The notes beneath the pieces were generated by a model. It was not told the origin of the DNA. It did not search any database and saw nothing but the letters and a program-made list of their open reading frames with translations. Below are positions 34,063 through 46,248 of a stretch of 64,000 bases of DNA, piece after piece; position 1 is the stretch's first letter; each line of letters opens with the position of its first letter. The translations under genes and the position numbers were made by a program. This DNA comes from Antennarius striatus (Eukaryota; Chordata; Actinopteri; Lophiiformes; Antennariidae): positions 1,509,501 to 1,573,500 of the forward strand of contig NC_090783.1 of NCBI RefSeq assembly GCF_040054535.1, written 5' to 3'.

Positions 34063-35313
34063 GGCGATGTTATCCGTTTTAAACCAGACCTTTGATAGTA
34101 ATCTCGACCCGTCGTCCTCGCGCTTTGACTCGATTCTCACGATCCCAGTCGGAGAGTCACTCTGTGGGTGTGAGAGAACCACCGGCGGCCCCGGCCCCCC
34201 GGGGGCCCAGTGTGGCGGCCCTTTCCCCCTGACGTACGTGCACACACGCAAACAAAGACACACACAACACACTCTGTATACACACAGAATCCAACAGCCA
34301 CGCCTCCTCCACCTCCTATCTTTAAACACAAACAGTTGCCCGTGCTATATGCTAAATGCTAAATGCTAAACGGCGCTCCAAGCATCTGCTGCACATCTTG
34401 GAAAGGATGTGATTGGCTGCAGCGAGGATTTGTTTACGTCAGATTGTGAAAGTGGTAAACAAACGAATCCAAAGTGTTTATGAGGTTGTTGTTTCAGAAG
34501 AGCCGGGTGGACGTCACGCCCTCCTCCTCCTCGTTTCCACGGCGCCCATCTTCACCAAACATCTCGACGCAGCTCATCAGCGGCGGCGGCGGCGACGCGT
34601 CGCGTAAAAAAACGTCACGGACATCTGTTTGTGGTCCGCGCCACGGGGGGGTTGAAGGCCATGTGAAAACACAACAACAGCAGCGGCGAGGCTAACGACC
34701 GCAGAGTCTGGAGCGGTGACCAAACATGGGTTCCCAGGGCTGTACCCCCCCCCCCCACCTCCACATCCTCACCCCCCCATCTCTCACCCCCCCATCTCTC
34801 ACCCCCCATCTCTCACCCCCCCATCTCCCTTGTTCAGAGATAAGAGGAGCGACGATGGAGTGGTTTCCATCAGCGGTCACGAGCTCACACCCGGTTTTAA
34901 TTCCAAACAATCAAATATCCAACTAACCCGAACCTGTGACATCACACGTGTTTCCATTTGCATGATGGGAATTTTTCCTTCATGGATTTTCTTTTCTTTT
35001 TTTTTTTTTGCAGACGTGTTCTCCTCCATCCTGCATCCCGACCTCCACCTGCAGATGGATCGCAAGTAGCAGGAAAGCAGTAAGAGCGCTTGATTTTGGA
35101 ATAAATAAATAAAATAAATAAAATAAAAATAAATAAAAATAAAGATTAAAAAAATAAAAAAAATAGATTAACAAAAATATAAAAATAAAAAGAAATAAAT
35201 AAAAATAAAATAAAAAATGTATTTTTTTAAATTTTTTTTAACATTCCATAAGCTTTACAACCAAATGAAGGATGACTCCATTAGATCAGGCCTTCACCAC
35301 AATCCTGCACGCG

Positions 35314-35318
<5 letters not shown>

Positions 35319-35371
<53 letters not shown>

Positions 35372-35456
35372 TGTGTGTATTGTAAGCGGGTGCAGGTGGC
35401 AACTTCATCTTCAGAGGAGGAAGATTCTATTAATAAACTGGAGTTAACAGAGTGCC

Positions 35457-35546
<90 letters not shown>
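35319..35546. repeat. Inverted pair of microsatellites: (TG)n then (CA)n
   Basis: TG array 35,319-35,378 and CA array 35,458-35,546, separated by about 80 bp. As complementary arms they could form a cruciform, or a hairpin in RNA. Confidence 0.95.
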
Positions 35547-35552
<6 letters not shown>

Positions 35553-36648
35553 GGACATATTACACAGAGATATGGAGAAAGAAAAGAAAAATAATGACTG
35601 TTTTTATATTAAGACTGGTTTTGTGGAATTCCCCTGCAGGCAGACGGAGAGCAGTTTTAAAAACCAGAGACCAGAACTTAAAAAAAGACTTGAATCTTGT
35701 TCCTGGATCGGGACCAAGAAGCCTCTGACTGCCCTCCCCAGGGAGGAGAATTCCAGGCTTGAATTCCTTTGTGTTATTTCATGTTTTCCTCCGTAAATAA
35801 AGAAACTTGTAAAACACGCAGCGTTTTTGTGAACTTCAGAAGCAAACGAGGATCCAGGTTCTTCAGGAGGAGCCTGTGTTGTTGTTTGTTTGTTTGTTTG
35901 TTTGTTTGTTTTTGGGGGCCTGAAAACAAACATCACGAGTACTACCTTGCAAAGAAACTAAGAAAACAGACACGTCTCACCGTTGCCGTGACGACGGACC
36001 CTTGATCCATCATCCGAGCACGTTTTTATTTTTTAAGTAGAGGAGATTTTTGAAGTTTAGGAGGGAAGGAGAAACGCTGGTGTCATTTCCGTTGTTGTTG
36101 GGGGGTTGGGGAGTGGATGGGGGGGGGTGTGCAAAGGGTCAAGTCTTCCCAGCACCGGCTGTGTGAATCACATAAACACCCCCAGAAGCGCTCCCGCCCT
36201 GACACCGGCTGCTGCAGGCCTCCTCCTGCTCACGTTGTACGAGCCTGGCTAGTTTTTTCTTTCCCACACAGGAAGACGATGCTGGGGGTGTCCAATCCAA
36301 ACTCGGGGTGCAACAAAACCCCCCCAAAAATGGGCCTCATTTTGAAAAAGAATTCTGCTTTTATTTGGAACATTCCTCGATAAATAAAGTTCAATTTACC
36401 GTCCAGTGTGTGATAGTTACACCATAAACCTCCTGTAGGTGTGATGACAGCGGTTGACCCCCCCGCCCCCCCTCGATGGATGTCTGATCAATCACTTTCA
36501 CCCATCGATTTCTTCCCATGAGAAAATCCCTCTTCAGTGTTTGGTCGTAAAACAGCGGCTCAAACAAAGAGCGAGGAGCCGGCCGCCGTTCTGTTTGTTC
36601 TGTCGCCCTGCTGTCAAAAAGCTCTTCCTCTTTCTCAACCTTGTAACT

Positions 36649-36650
<2 letters not shown>

Positions 36651-36718
<68 letters not shown>
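36651..36718. repeat. (CA)n microsatellite
   Basis: About 34 CA units. Confidence 0.97.
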
Positions 36719-36720
<2 letters not shown>

Positions 36721-37200
36721 CAAACATACAGGACACAATGCAGCTCTTTAATGGGGCTGACCTTGTCCCTGATTAAACCTCTGATCGCAGACAGGAAGGT
36801 GAAGATGGAGTCCTCGTCACATGACGACTCGGGCCTTCATCGATTTTACAGCATCGGTAACCTTGACAACGGCAATGAGCAAAAAGAAATTAGACAAATT
36901 AAACCTGTCAAGGAAACATAACCAAAGACACACACACATGAAATTTGAAATTTGTCCATTTTTTTGGTTCTACTGTGTTTCTTTTTTAATTCTTCTCTAA
37001 TTTTCAATAAATAATAATAATAATAAAGTTGTGAACTAACTGAACTGTTGTTTCATATATTTATATGTCTGTATTGTTGTTTCTTGAACATGTTGTTAGA
37101 TGTTACTGGTTCATTTAAAAGCATTTCCTCTAAAACCGTTTTACTGTGTTGTGACGTCAACACACTCGAGCAGGTTCTGACTTGTATGATCACCTCATTT

Positions 37201-37202
<2 letters not shown>

Positions 37203-37277
<75 letters not shown>
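37203..37277. repeat. (TG)n microsatellite
   Basis: About 37 TG units, immediately upstream of a CpG-rich block. Confidence 0.97.
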
Positions 37278-37280
<3 letters not shown>

Positions 37281-37314
37281 TGTGAAAACGATTAGAGTTT
37301 CGTGTTTCCTCCCA

Positions 37315-37560
37315 TCAGCACGTCTGACTCCGGAGCCTCCGTGCGCGGCTCGTTGGCAGCCGGCGGAAGTATTCGATGAGCGGCGCGTCCGCGGATCTGT
37401 TCCCAGGACGTGAGTATAAATACACGGGCTGAAAGTGGAGCCGCGAACCCGGAGACCGAACCGTAAATAAAGAGGAAACGGAACGGGCCTTCGGAACGGA
37501 GCGCAGAGCCGCCGGCCGCTGCGCGTCATGACGCACGGTCCGGATTACGCACCTGCAGGA
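37315..37560. promoter_or_regulatory. CpG-rich block with TATA-like motif
   Basis: Dense CpG (CGGCGCGTCCGCGGATC, GCCGCCGGCCGCTGCGCG) and a TATAAATA at about 37,414 on the plus strand, preceded by a strong donor-like GAC/GTGAGT. A CRE-like TGACGCAC lies near 37,529. It may be an alternative VASN promoter or an unrelated CpG island; no exon can be assigned. Confidence 0.35.
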
Positions 37561-37566
37561 TAAAAG

Positions 37567-37625
37567 AATGAATGAATGAATGAATGAATGAATGAATGAA
37601 TTAATGAATTAATTAATTAATTAAT
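37567..37625. repeat. (AATG)n tetranucleotide run
   Basis: About eight AATG units grading into AATTAATT. Confidence 0.9.
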
Positions 37626-38289
37626 AGCTCTTTAATGGATCAAACCTGCGGTTAACTAAATTTTATTCAGTATCAACTAAACCTCTAGGATCAGATCAGA
37701 GTGGATTGCTCTCGTTAAACCGTTCACTCTTGTGATATGAGGTCATTTCCGGTCATGGATTATTGATTACATTCTCACTATTGAAATCTTTGTGGGTTTT
37801 AACATGAACAACAACAAAAAATAAATTCGAGTCTATTTAAGCTGCTTGGATCGAATTATCTGATAAATAATGAATACATTACAAGCAGACATGTGATATT
37901 GATTATTGGAGAATAATTTCAGCTCGTTTTTTTATTGCTTTACTTTTAATATTGATGATTTAAAAATTTAACTTTGCTGCCGAAACTAAAAAAATCAAAG
38001 CTGCTTCCAGGATTTCAGTTTCACAACTTCCGTAAAACGAAACTCCATCACTGTCCTTGAACGCGTCACCGCATCCGTCAACCCATAACCGCGTGGACCC
38101 CCGCATACCTCTCTCACGCCCCTTTGCGGGGCCGGGGGCCCCATCTTTCCTGCTGAAATACTTTTTGCAGGTGCAGCCCGCCTCGGCGGCGCGCACCACC
38201 GCGCGTTCACTGCGCCTCATGCGTACCTCCCACCCCCCCACCCCCCCAAGCTTGTTTAAGCGCTCGCCTCCTCCACTTCAATGAGCGCT

Positions 38290-38506
38290 ATTGTGGAGAA
38301 GTCCGTGCCGCCCCTGAACGCACACGGAGCGGGTCCGACGGTCACACACGGAGCGGAGCGGACGCGCTGCGGTGACGCACCGTGCGGGACGCGAAACGCG
38401 CTGCGTGACGAGACGCGTTTGGGACGGTCGGGAGGTTTACGCGCCGACAGGAGTGGATAAGAAAGTTGGTGAGGAAGGAGCCGCGGAGGTTGGATTACTA
38501 CACCAG
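38290..38506 (+). promoter_or_regulatory. Candidate VASN promoter and non-coding first exon
   Basis: A CpG-dense stretch (GGAGCGGAGCGGACGCGCTG; TGACGCAC; GTGACGAGACGCG) ends in CTACACCAG/GTAAGA (GT at 38507-38508), an excellent splice donor on the plus strand. VASN in mammals has a non-coding first exon, and the VASN coding exon here is preceded by an acceptor at 51653, so a 13.1-kb intron would join them. The transcription start is not determined. Confidence 0.5.
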
Positions 38507-39607
38507 GTAAGAGTCTCCGTGGTGATTTAAATCACGACCGTGGAACTCGTGTTTTCACCCCACGCACGAATGAATGGAATAAAAACCCCCAGCGTGGCTC
38601 TCAGATTGAGATTAATCCCGTTTTCAGAGAGGAATCCGTTAAATCCACGGGTTTAAAAACATTTTTTTTAAAGCTTTCTGGCTCTGATAATCGATCCGAC
38701 TCCACGCGTGAAAACTCCCGTCCGGACCGGTGACTCTGCCGGGAGATCCTCGCGTTCCTCCCCGGGGCGCACGGGTCAGTCCCGGGTCAGGACCTGGCGG
38801 CCAGACGCGCTCGGAGCGGAGACCCGGAGGGGAACCGGATCAACTCCTGTCGCGTTTCTACCGTCAAAACTGTTTGAATCCGATGTGTCGGATCAGAGGT
38901 GACCCCCCCACACACACACACACTGGGAATTTTAATTGGGGTTTATTATACTTTTATTACAGGTGATCAATTTAATTCAGGGACTATCAAATCGATCCAT
39001 CGTTAATTAAACAAACCCTTTCAGAGGGGAACGGGTTGCCGGTTTGATTCCTGTCTTGCTTGTGCTCACGCTGTTCTGGTGGGGAAATCAAACCTTCCAG
39101 GGGGGGTCAATATGTTTCTTAATTCATGCCTGAGCCACTTGGAGAAATCTAAATCCGGACTGTGACATGGGATCGCGTGCCGCCGGGCCGGCCGTGGTAT
39201 TTTGTGGGCTCCTTGAAGGGGTTAGGGTGCAGATGGACACCCGGTTTGGTGGGACGCGAGCCCAGCGGGGGTAAGGGGGGGTGTAAGTATGGGAAAAGCA
39301 AAGAAAGCTCCCGTAGGAGGGGATGGACCGGAGTCCGGACGGGAGAAGCCGGAGTCGGGCAAACATTCCTGACGCCGTGTCTCAGCAATTTAATTAAGGT
39401 TTGTGTGAGATGCTGCGAGGTGGAGGCGTACCCCCCCACCCCACCCCCACACCCCCTTGTTTCCAGCTTGGACTAATCCCAAAGGTCAGCCAATAAGTGT
39501 TGGGGGGTCATGCCACCATGACAACTAACCCGAAGGAAGGAAAGCCCCCCCAATCAGGAGGTAATAACCCCGTGAAGGAAGTTAAGAGGAACAAGGTGAA
39601 GAAGATG

Positions 39608-39609
<2 letters not shown>

Positions 39610-39701
<92 letters not shown>

Positions 39702-39773
39702 AGACAGTTATCAGCCACACCGACTTAAAGGCCCTCCTCCTAAAGGGGTTTAAGTGAGCCCTGAGGTGATCTG

Positions 39774-39836
<63 letters not shown>
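39610..39836. repeat. Inverted pair of microsatellites: (TG)n then (CA)n
   Basis: TG array 39,610-39,700 and CA array 39,777-39,836 (one CAAAC interruption), with 77 bp between them. Confidence 0.95.
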
Positions 39837-39839
<3 letters not shown>

Positions 39840-40795
39840 CCGGGGTCAGACTTCGGTCACTGTGTCGCAGCCCGGGTTGGATTTTTACAGGGAAATAAAA
39901 TCCGTGAGTCGACTGGCTGATGTAAAAATGTTCCTGCGGTGAGTCAAACCTCGTTTCCTGAAACTCTGCAGCTATTTTAAATCCTGAAACGGCCTGATGG
40001 CGCTTTTCTGTCTCCACCGCCGGACTCCGCCTCCATCATGTTCGACATGTGACGGCTTCACCGCTGTAGAGTCTCGGGTCCGGCCTCGCCCTCCTCCCGT
40101 CCCGTTCATCTGGTTTCCATCTCGTTTTCGTTGCCGTTTTCTACTTCGTGTTTCCTTCTTTGCCTCGTTTGTCTCGCCGCGCTACCTCCACCCGTTTCCT
40201 GCCGGCGTTGCTCCACCTTCATCCGTATTCATGATGTTGAAACGCTCGGGACACCTCCACGCATCGGAAACGACGTATAGATGGTTTGGACCGAACGTCT
40301 CGTCGCCCCATTTGGGAACGTTTAGCGAAGCGAGGCCCACACAGATGGAGCGGACGTTCGGCGTCGAGCCCCCGCCTGCTGATAAATCACCGGTTCCAGT
40401 TCAGTCATTCTGACTTCCTCCCGGCGATCAGGCGTAACCCGAGCCCTGCTGACGTTCCCAGAACACTCCCGACGAAACGCCGTTTGGACGTTCGCCACCG
40501 TCGATGCGTCGTTTGCCGGTTGTCACGTCATTCCAACGGGATGAGACTGAACATGCTCTCCAAAGGGGAACCCCCCAGGGAGGGTTTAGAGGGAGCTCAC
40601 TCCCTTAATAACCTATGATGCATGTCTCTAAACACCCCCCCCCCATCCATCCTCATGGTGTGTTGTATAAACATGGTGGTTTAGCAGGAAGGTAAAGAGC
40701 GTGACACGTGTAGATTCTGTCAGACATTCCTCCGTGGTGCCAGGAGGCACCGGGACGGAAAGAAGCCTCCAGTGGGGCTATGGTCCCTTTACCTC

Positions 40796-41175
40796 ATGAG
40801 CCCCAACTGTAACCCTAACCCTAACCCCAATCCAACCCAAACCTATCCCCAACTTTAACCCTAACCTAACCTAACCTAACCCAACCCAACCAAAACCCAA
40901 CCCCAACTTTAACCCTAACTCCAATCCTAAACCCAACCCAACCCTAACTTTAACCCTAACCCTAACCCAACCCCCACCCCAACTTTAACCCTAAACCCCA
41001 ACCCAACCCTAACCCCAACCCTAACCCAAACTGAACTCTAACCCTACCCATAACCACCCCCTACGCAAGTCCATCCCTAATCCTAACCCTAAACCCAACA
41101 CTAGCCTGATCCTAACTCAATCCTAACCTTGACCGAACCCTACACCCAACCATAACCCTAACCCTACCCGAACTT
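40796..41175. repeat. Interstitial telomere-like (CCCTAA)n tract, degenerate
   Basis: About 380 bp of CCCTAACCCTAACC interspersed with CCCAACCCAA, TTTAACCCTAA and CCTAACCTAACC variants. The vertebrate telomere hexamer is CCCTAA, and the repeats run in one orientation. Confidence 0.85.
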
Positions 41176-41536
41176 AACTTTAAAATTCCAGTTTTTGTCA
41201 CAAAGAATGAACTTTTAAGCCAATAGGGAAGCAGTTTAGCTGGAGAACTTTATCCAGGTCATTAATACTTTACAGCACTGCGCTCCGGTGGCGTCTTCAA
41301 ACGATTAGCCCTGAAAACGACATCGCCGTGTCAACGAGGCCAATAAAAGTTTACTATTTTTAAGGTGAAATGGTTGCCTTGTGAACCCCCCTAGGATAGC
41401 ACCACCCCCCGACAGAAGCCACGCCACGACCCGAGGGCGGAGGTGTGTGTGGAAGTGTTGTACGCTAGATGAAGGCTAACCTCACAGCTCCCTTTTTCTG
41501 AGGCCCTCCATTTCCTGAGGCCACATAGTGTGGTTC

Positions 41537-41641
<105 letters not shown>

Positions 41642-42573
41642 TGTAGACAGTAGCCTGGGGGGCTGCAGGGCCTCCTAGAGCACTTCAAAGGACGGGGGTC
41701 TGGATCGAAGTTGTTCTCAACACCGTTTGACAGTTAAGTTAACCGACGTTTTTACCACCGGCGTCTGCGCTCGTGTGCAACACGACGCAGGTATGTGTCG
41801 GGACACGCGAGGGGATTAAGGTGCACACGTATTCCGTTTCCTGTCCCGGTGTCGGTTCTCCTGCGACAAGTTTGTGTTTGCCCATCGGTCATTTTTGTCA
41901 AACAATCACAGAAAATCCAGAAGTTTGATTTGGATTTTTAGGAAAACTCAACTGGTCTGAGCACGTTGGAGCGAGATGATCGGATCATGGCCCCGAATGA
42001 ACTTAGTGAAGAAGAAGAAATCTGAGGAGGACGAGGGACGTGCCTCGAAACCTGGTCCTCCTGCTTCTTTGTGTTTTTTCTTTTTTAGATTCCTCATTTT
42101 GCAGAAACGTTGCAGACTTCCAGAATGTCAGAGAATTGATTTCCATTTCCTCAATATCCTGGCTTGGACGACTCGTTTTGGTTTTCAATCTTTGAAAAAG
42201 TTTGTTTATTCCAAGGAGAATTAATGAGGCAGGAAACCTGGCCTCGTCTCGGTCAGGCTTCGTTTCTCAGGACCCCGAGGCTGCAGAGAAAATCTCCCAA
42301 CTCTGGAACCTCAGCAGAACTATTTACTTGAATCCACCTGCGGACCCACTGGACAGGTGAGGGTTCGAGCCCCTTGTGGTCCAGAATGACGGGCGCTGGT
42401 TGGTTTGTTGGACGCCGCAGAGACAGAATTTCCCCATGAGGGCAATAAGTGTGTGTTATTGTAGATTGAAGGGTAATAAATCTGACCCGAAGTCAGCGGG
42501 GCATCGTTTTCCTGCAAAGTAAAGCACACATTCAGCTAAAAGCTGTTAGCCATTGCTTTAAGCACAGAATGCA

Positions 42574-42607
<34 letters not shown>
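42574..42607. repeat. (CA)n microsatellite
   Basis: About 17 CA units. Confidence 0.95.
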
Positions 42608-42609
<2 letters not shown>

Positions 42610-43348
42610 CCTCCTTGGAGGCCTCGGTGCAGCTGGTAGAGGATTAAGGGGTCAGGAGTTGAGGGGTGTTAGGGGGGACCAATAGGGAGAGAGAGATTCT
42701 CTCTCAGATTTACAAACCGAATCACTCATCAGGAAGAAACGCGCCACACACGCGAGCGCGGTTCCACGGTAACTCCATCGTACTCCTTTTTGGCGCCCGT
42801 GCGACCGTCTGATGACGCCGGAGACGCCACGGGAAGACAAACACGTCAAAACGGCACGTCGAGGCTTGTGTTCGAGCGGCGCCGCGTTTCACCGCCAGGG
42901 CAGGCTCAGGTCATCCGTCTTTTCAGGCTTGTGGCATTTGGAAAAACCTCCCCGAGTAAATATTTCCTTTCGTCACATGATATTGTGTTTCTTTCACAAC
43001 CGTAAAGAAAGGAAAACCAAAGGTAACTGATGTGATTGTGTCCCAGAATCAGATTCTGTCGTTAAAACAAGCCAACGATGATTAAAAGTTAATAAAAGGG
43101 ATGAAGAATCGAGATATAAACGCCAAGCCAGCGAATCAGAGTCTGACTTTTTTTTTCTCATGTTTCTGTGAAAAGCAGAGAGGAGGAAGAGTCGGTCTGA
43201 AGTCTCAAACACAACACGTCTTCTGGTCATTGAACGCATCGCGGCGAGCCGTGACGGTGGGCGGTCGTGTGGTGTTTTTAATGCTCACATCTTGTTCACA
43301 GATGAGACGAGAAAACCACTTCAGAGAGATTGGCAAGTGGATCAAAAG

Positions 43349-43349
43349 T

Positions 43350-43406
<57 letters not shown>
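43349..43406. repeat. (TG)n microsatellite
   Basis: About 29 TG units. Confidence 0.97.
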
Positions 43407-43408
<2 letters not shown>

Positions 43409-44195
43409 CATTTAATAAAGTAGTTAAGCACGGACAAAGACACACAAGTCAACACGCGTGCCCAGCCAGGGGTGTGGTGACGTTTCGGATCGTTTTGCGC
43501 CTTCAGGACGAAACGCTCTGCTTGTTGGTGGTCTGGTCAGTTAGCATTAGCATTTAGCACATGAGTTTGTGATTGTAGATTGAAGCCGTAATGATGGAGG
43601 AACACGTGATGGTTCTGGTTCTGGTTCTGGTTCTGGTTGCTGCTGGTTTCTGTTAAGGTTTCATTGGTGCCTGTTGTCTGCAACCTAGCAGTGCATTAGG
43701 GACGGGGGCGCATTAAACAAACTGCAAAGATTGATGGAGCCGTTACGGAACCTGGCAGGAGAAAATGAAGCCGATCCATCTTGTCGGGTTGGGGCTGAAC
43801 CCCGCCCCCGCCACCCCCCCTCGGAAGGAGGCCCGAAATAGTTTGCAAAAATTGCTGACTCAGCTATTCCCCCGAGACGACGCGCAGATGAAGAAGACGT
43901 GAAGCGACAGGATGGGTTTTACACAAACGTGTCAATATTTAACTGGGGAGGGCATGGGGTATATACTGTATATATATGGGGGTTCTTATACGTACGTACG
44001 TACGTGTGCTTTCAAGGCTCTCTTCAAACCCCCCCCGCGGGCCTCGAGCCTTTTACCCCGGGGTTGTGTGTCAGCGACCCGGTTTGCGCCGGAGCGTGTC
44101 GTCTCCATCCTGTCTCGTTCGTCCCCCTCAGAGGCCGCTTACGCTGCAGAACGCCGTCGCCGTTTACGTCCGGAAAACAGTGTCGGAACATCAAG

Positions 44196-44425
44196 AACGT
44201 GGAGCACATGAAGAACATGAAGGACATGAAGAACGTGTAGAACGTGAAGAGCATGTAGAACGTGAAGGACGTGAAGGACGTGTAGAACATGAAGAACATG
44301 GAGAACATGAAGAACATGAAGAACGTGAAGAACATGAAGAACGTGGAGAACATGAAGAACGTGGAGAACGTGAAGAACGTGGAGAACGTGAAGAACGTGG
44401 AGAACGTGAAGAACGTGAGGCTCGG
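44196..44425. repeat. 9-bp-period minisatellite (GAACRTGRA)
   Basis: Tandem GAACATGAA / GAACGTGGA / GAACGTGAA units, homogenising to an 18-bp pair GAACGTGAAGAACGTGGA at the right end. The period is a multiple of three, so frames stay open (Glu/His/Arg one way, Phe/Thr/Ser the other); I see no gene. Confidence 0.92.
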
Positions 44426-44548
44426 ATGCGTTTTACTGTCAGCAGACGATCTGGAAGCTGCTTCCTGGATTCTTCTGGGGGGCAGCGTTCCAAACATGTT
44501 GCAGGCTGTCGCAACGTGGCTTTCACAACAAATTGTTGGCATGCAGAC

Positions 44549-44550
<2 letters not shown>

Positions 44551-44608
<58 letters not shown>
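44551..44608. repeat. (CA)n microsatellite
   Basis: 29 CA units, 125 bp after the 9-bp minisatellite. Confidence 0.97.
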
Positions 44609-44610
<2 letters not shown>

Positions 44611-44917
44611 TTGTTAGTTTGTTTTGTTCTGTATAGAAATCCAAACTTCAGTTTCAAACGAAATAAAACAAAAAAAGCGTTGAAACCAGAGGAGGAGGAA
44701 ATCCAGGCGTAAAGATCGAAAAAGAAAACAAACGTAAGGCGTGAGACGGCGTTAACACGACCTTTGACCTCTGTTTCCCCCTAAATCACCGGTGGAGTAA
44801 TTTGAGCGTCTTCTTCCTGCAGGTCCGTCTGAATGAGTTGGAGATGAATGTTCACCAGTTTGCTGTTGAAGCAGAGCCTGGCTTGTGTCTGGAGTAATGG
44901 AGCGTTGAGGAGATAAA

Positions 44918-44920
<3 letters not shown>

Positions 44921-44984
<64 letters not shown>

Positions 44985-44990
44985 TGTGTG
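44921..44990. repeat. (TG)n microsatellite
   Basis: About 35 TG units with one TATG interruption. Confidence 0.97.
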
Positions 44991-45169
44991 TCAGTAGCTC
45001 ACGCTGGAAATAACGACACGCATCAGGTCTGGTCTTGTAAATCCGACGGCGAGGCTTCGGCTCCGAACGACACCGCAAAGAGTTAAAAGATCGGATTCTG
45101 TGCCGCCGCGTAAAAACGAAGCCTTTGTTTCTGGGTCACGAAGGAGTCGAGGTCAGCGGCTTTAACCGC

Positions 45170-45220
<51 letters not shown>

Positions 45221-45256
45221 CAGTTCGCACTAATTGATTCCTCTTTCAGCAGAGAC

Positions 45257-45310
<54 letters not shown>

Positions 45311-45370
45311 ACTTTAAACGATCTGTTAGGAGTTTAAGTAAATACAAAAGTGACAAAGTAAACACGCATT

Positions 45371-45437
<67 letters not shown>

Positions 45438-45511
45438 TCCGTCCCCCCTAACACTCGGTTAATGAGGTGATCCAGCAGCAGGGGATGGTAGGAGGAGGTC
45501 TTAGGTCCTGG

Positions 45512-45587
<76 letters not shown>
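45170..45587. repeat. Cluster of four alternating microsatellites (CA, TG, CA, TG)
   Basis: CA 45,170-45,216; TG 45,259-45,308; CA 45,372-45,435; TG 45,513-45,587. Spacers are 42-77 bp. Orientation alternates strictly. Confidence 0.95.
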
Positions 45588-45588
<1 letters not shown>

Positions 45589-45951
45589 GTTGCAGAGGCA
45601 TTTTCACGGTGTGATGATGCGTTTGCGCTCCAGATAAACATCTTGAAGTAAAGAAGGACACAGGTTGTTGCTGATTTTATGGGCGGACTTCCCTGTAAAT
45701 TTCCAACACTAATGATTTAATTGGTTTTGGTAAAGTCTCATGATGACACTCGTCACGGAAGAAGCGTGTTGTCGCCTACATATCAGCTTAGTATGTTCGC
45801 ACTGGACTGCAGTACGAAGCCAAAGTGCAGTACGGTGCGCCGTCGTTACTCGTGGTTAATGCATCCCAGGAGCACCCGCAAATATCAAATTCCGCAATAA
45901 CGACAAACTATTTTATTATTTATGGTAATTTAAACGTTTATGAACCCTCCC

Positions 45952-46012
45952 CATACTGTATTTTCCGCACTATAAGGCACACCTAAAAGCCTTTCATTTT
46001 CTGAAAAACCAA
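45952..46012 (+). mobile_element. Half MITE (CTGTATTTTCCG family)
   Basis: CTGTATTTTCCGCACTATAA then GGCACACCTAAAAGCC, the left end of the family complete at 3,594-3,830. It runs straight into the 17-bp minisatellite; the right terminal repeat is missing. Confidence 0.7.
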
Positions 46013-46248
46013 CAGTGCGTCTTGTACTCCGGTGCGTCTTGTAGTCCAGTGCGTCTTGTAGTCCAGTGCGTCTTGTAGTCCAGTGCGTCTTGTAGTCCAG
46101 TGTTTCTTGTAGTCCAGTGCGTCTTGTAGTCCAGTGCGTCTTGTACTCCGGTGCGTCTTGTACTCCGGTGCGTCTTGTAGTCCAGTGCGTCTTGTAGTCC
46201 AGTGCGTCTTGTAGTCCAGTGCGTCTTGTAGTCCAGTGCGTCTTGTAG
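46013..46248. repeat. 17-bp minisatellite derived from a MITE
   Basis: Unit GTGCGTCTTGTAGTCCA, about 13-14 units, with a GTGCGTCTTGTACTCCG variant in two groups and one GTTTCTTG unit. It resembles the subterminal GTGCGCCTTATAGT motif of the adjacent MITE. Confidence 0.92.

Larger units (their letters stand above)
34063..38290. other. Repeat-rich non-coding region
   Basis: No protein gene recognised. It contains a short CACCCCCCCATCTCT-type repeat (34,768-34,825), an AT-rich (AATAAA)-like tract at 35,098-35,230, CA/TG arrays at 35.3-35.55, 36.65 and 37.2 kb, a TTTG tract at 35,882-35,911, and an (AATG)n run at 37,567-37,625. Confidence 0.6.
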
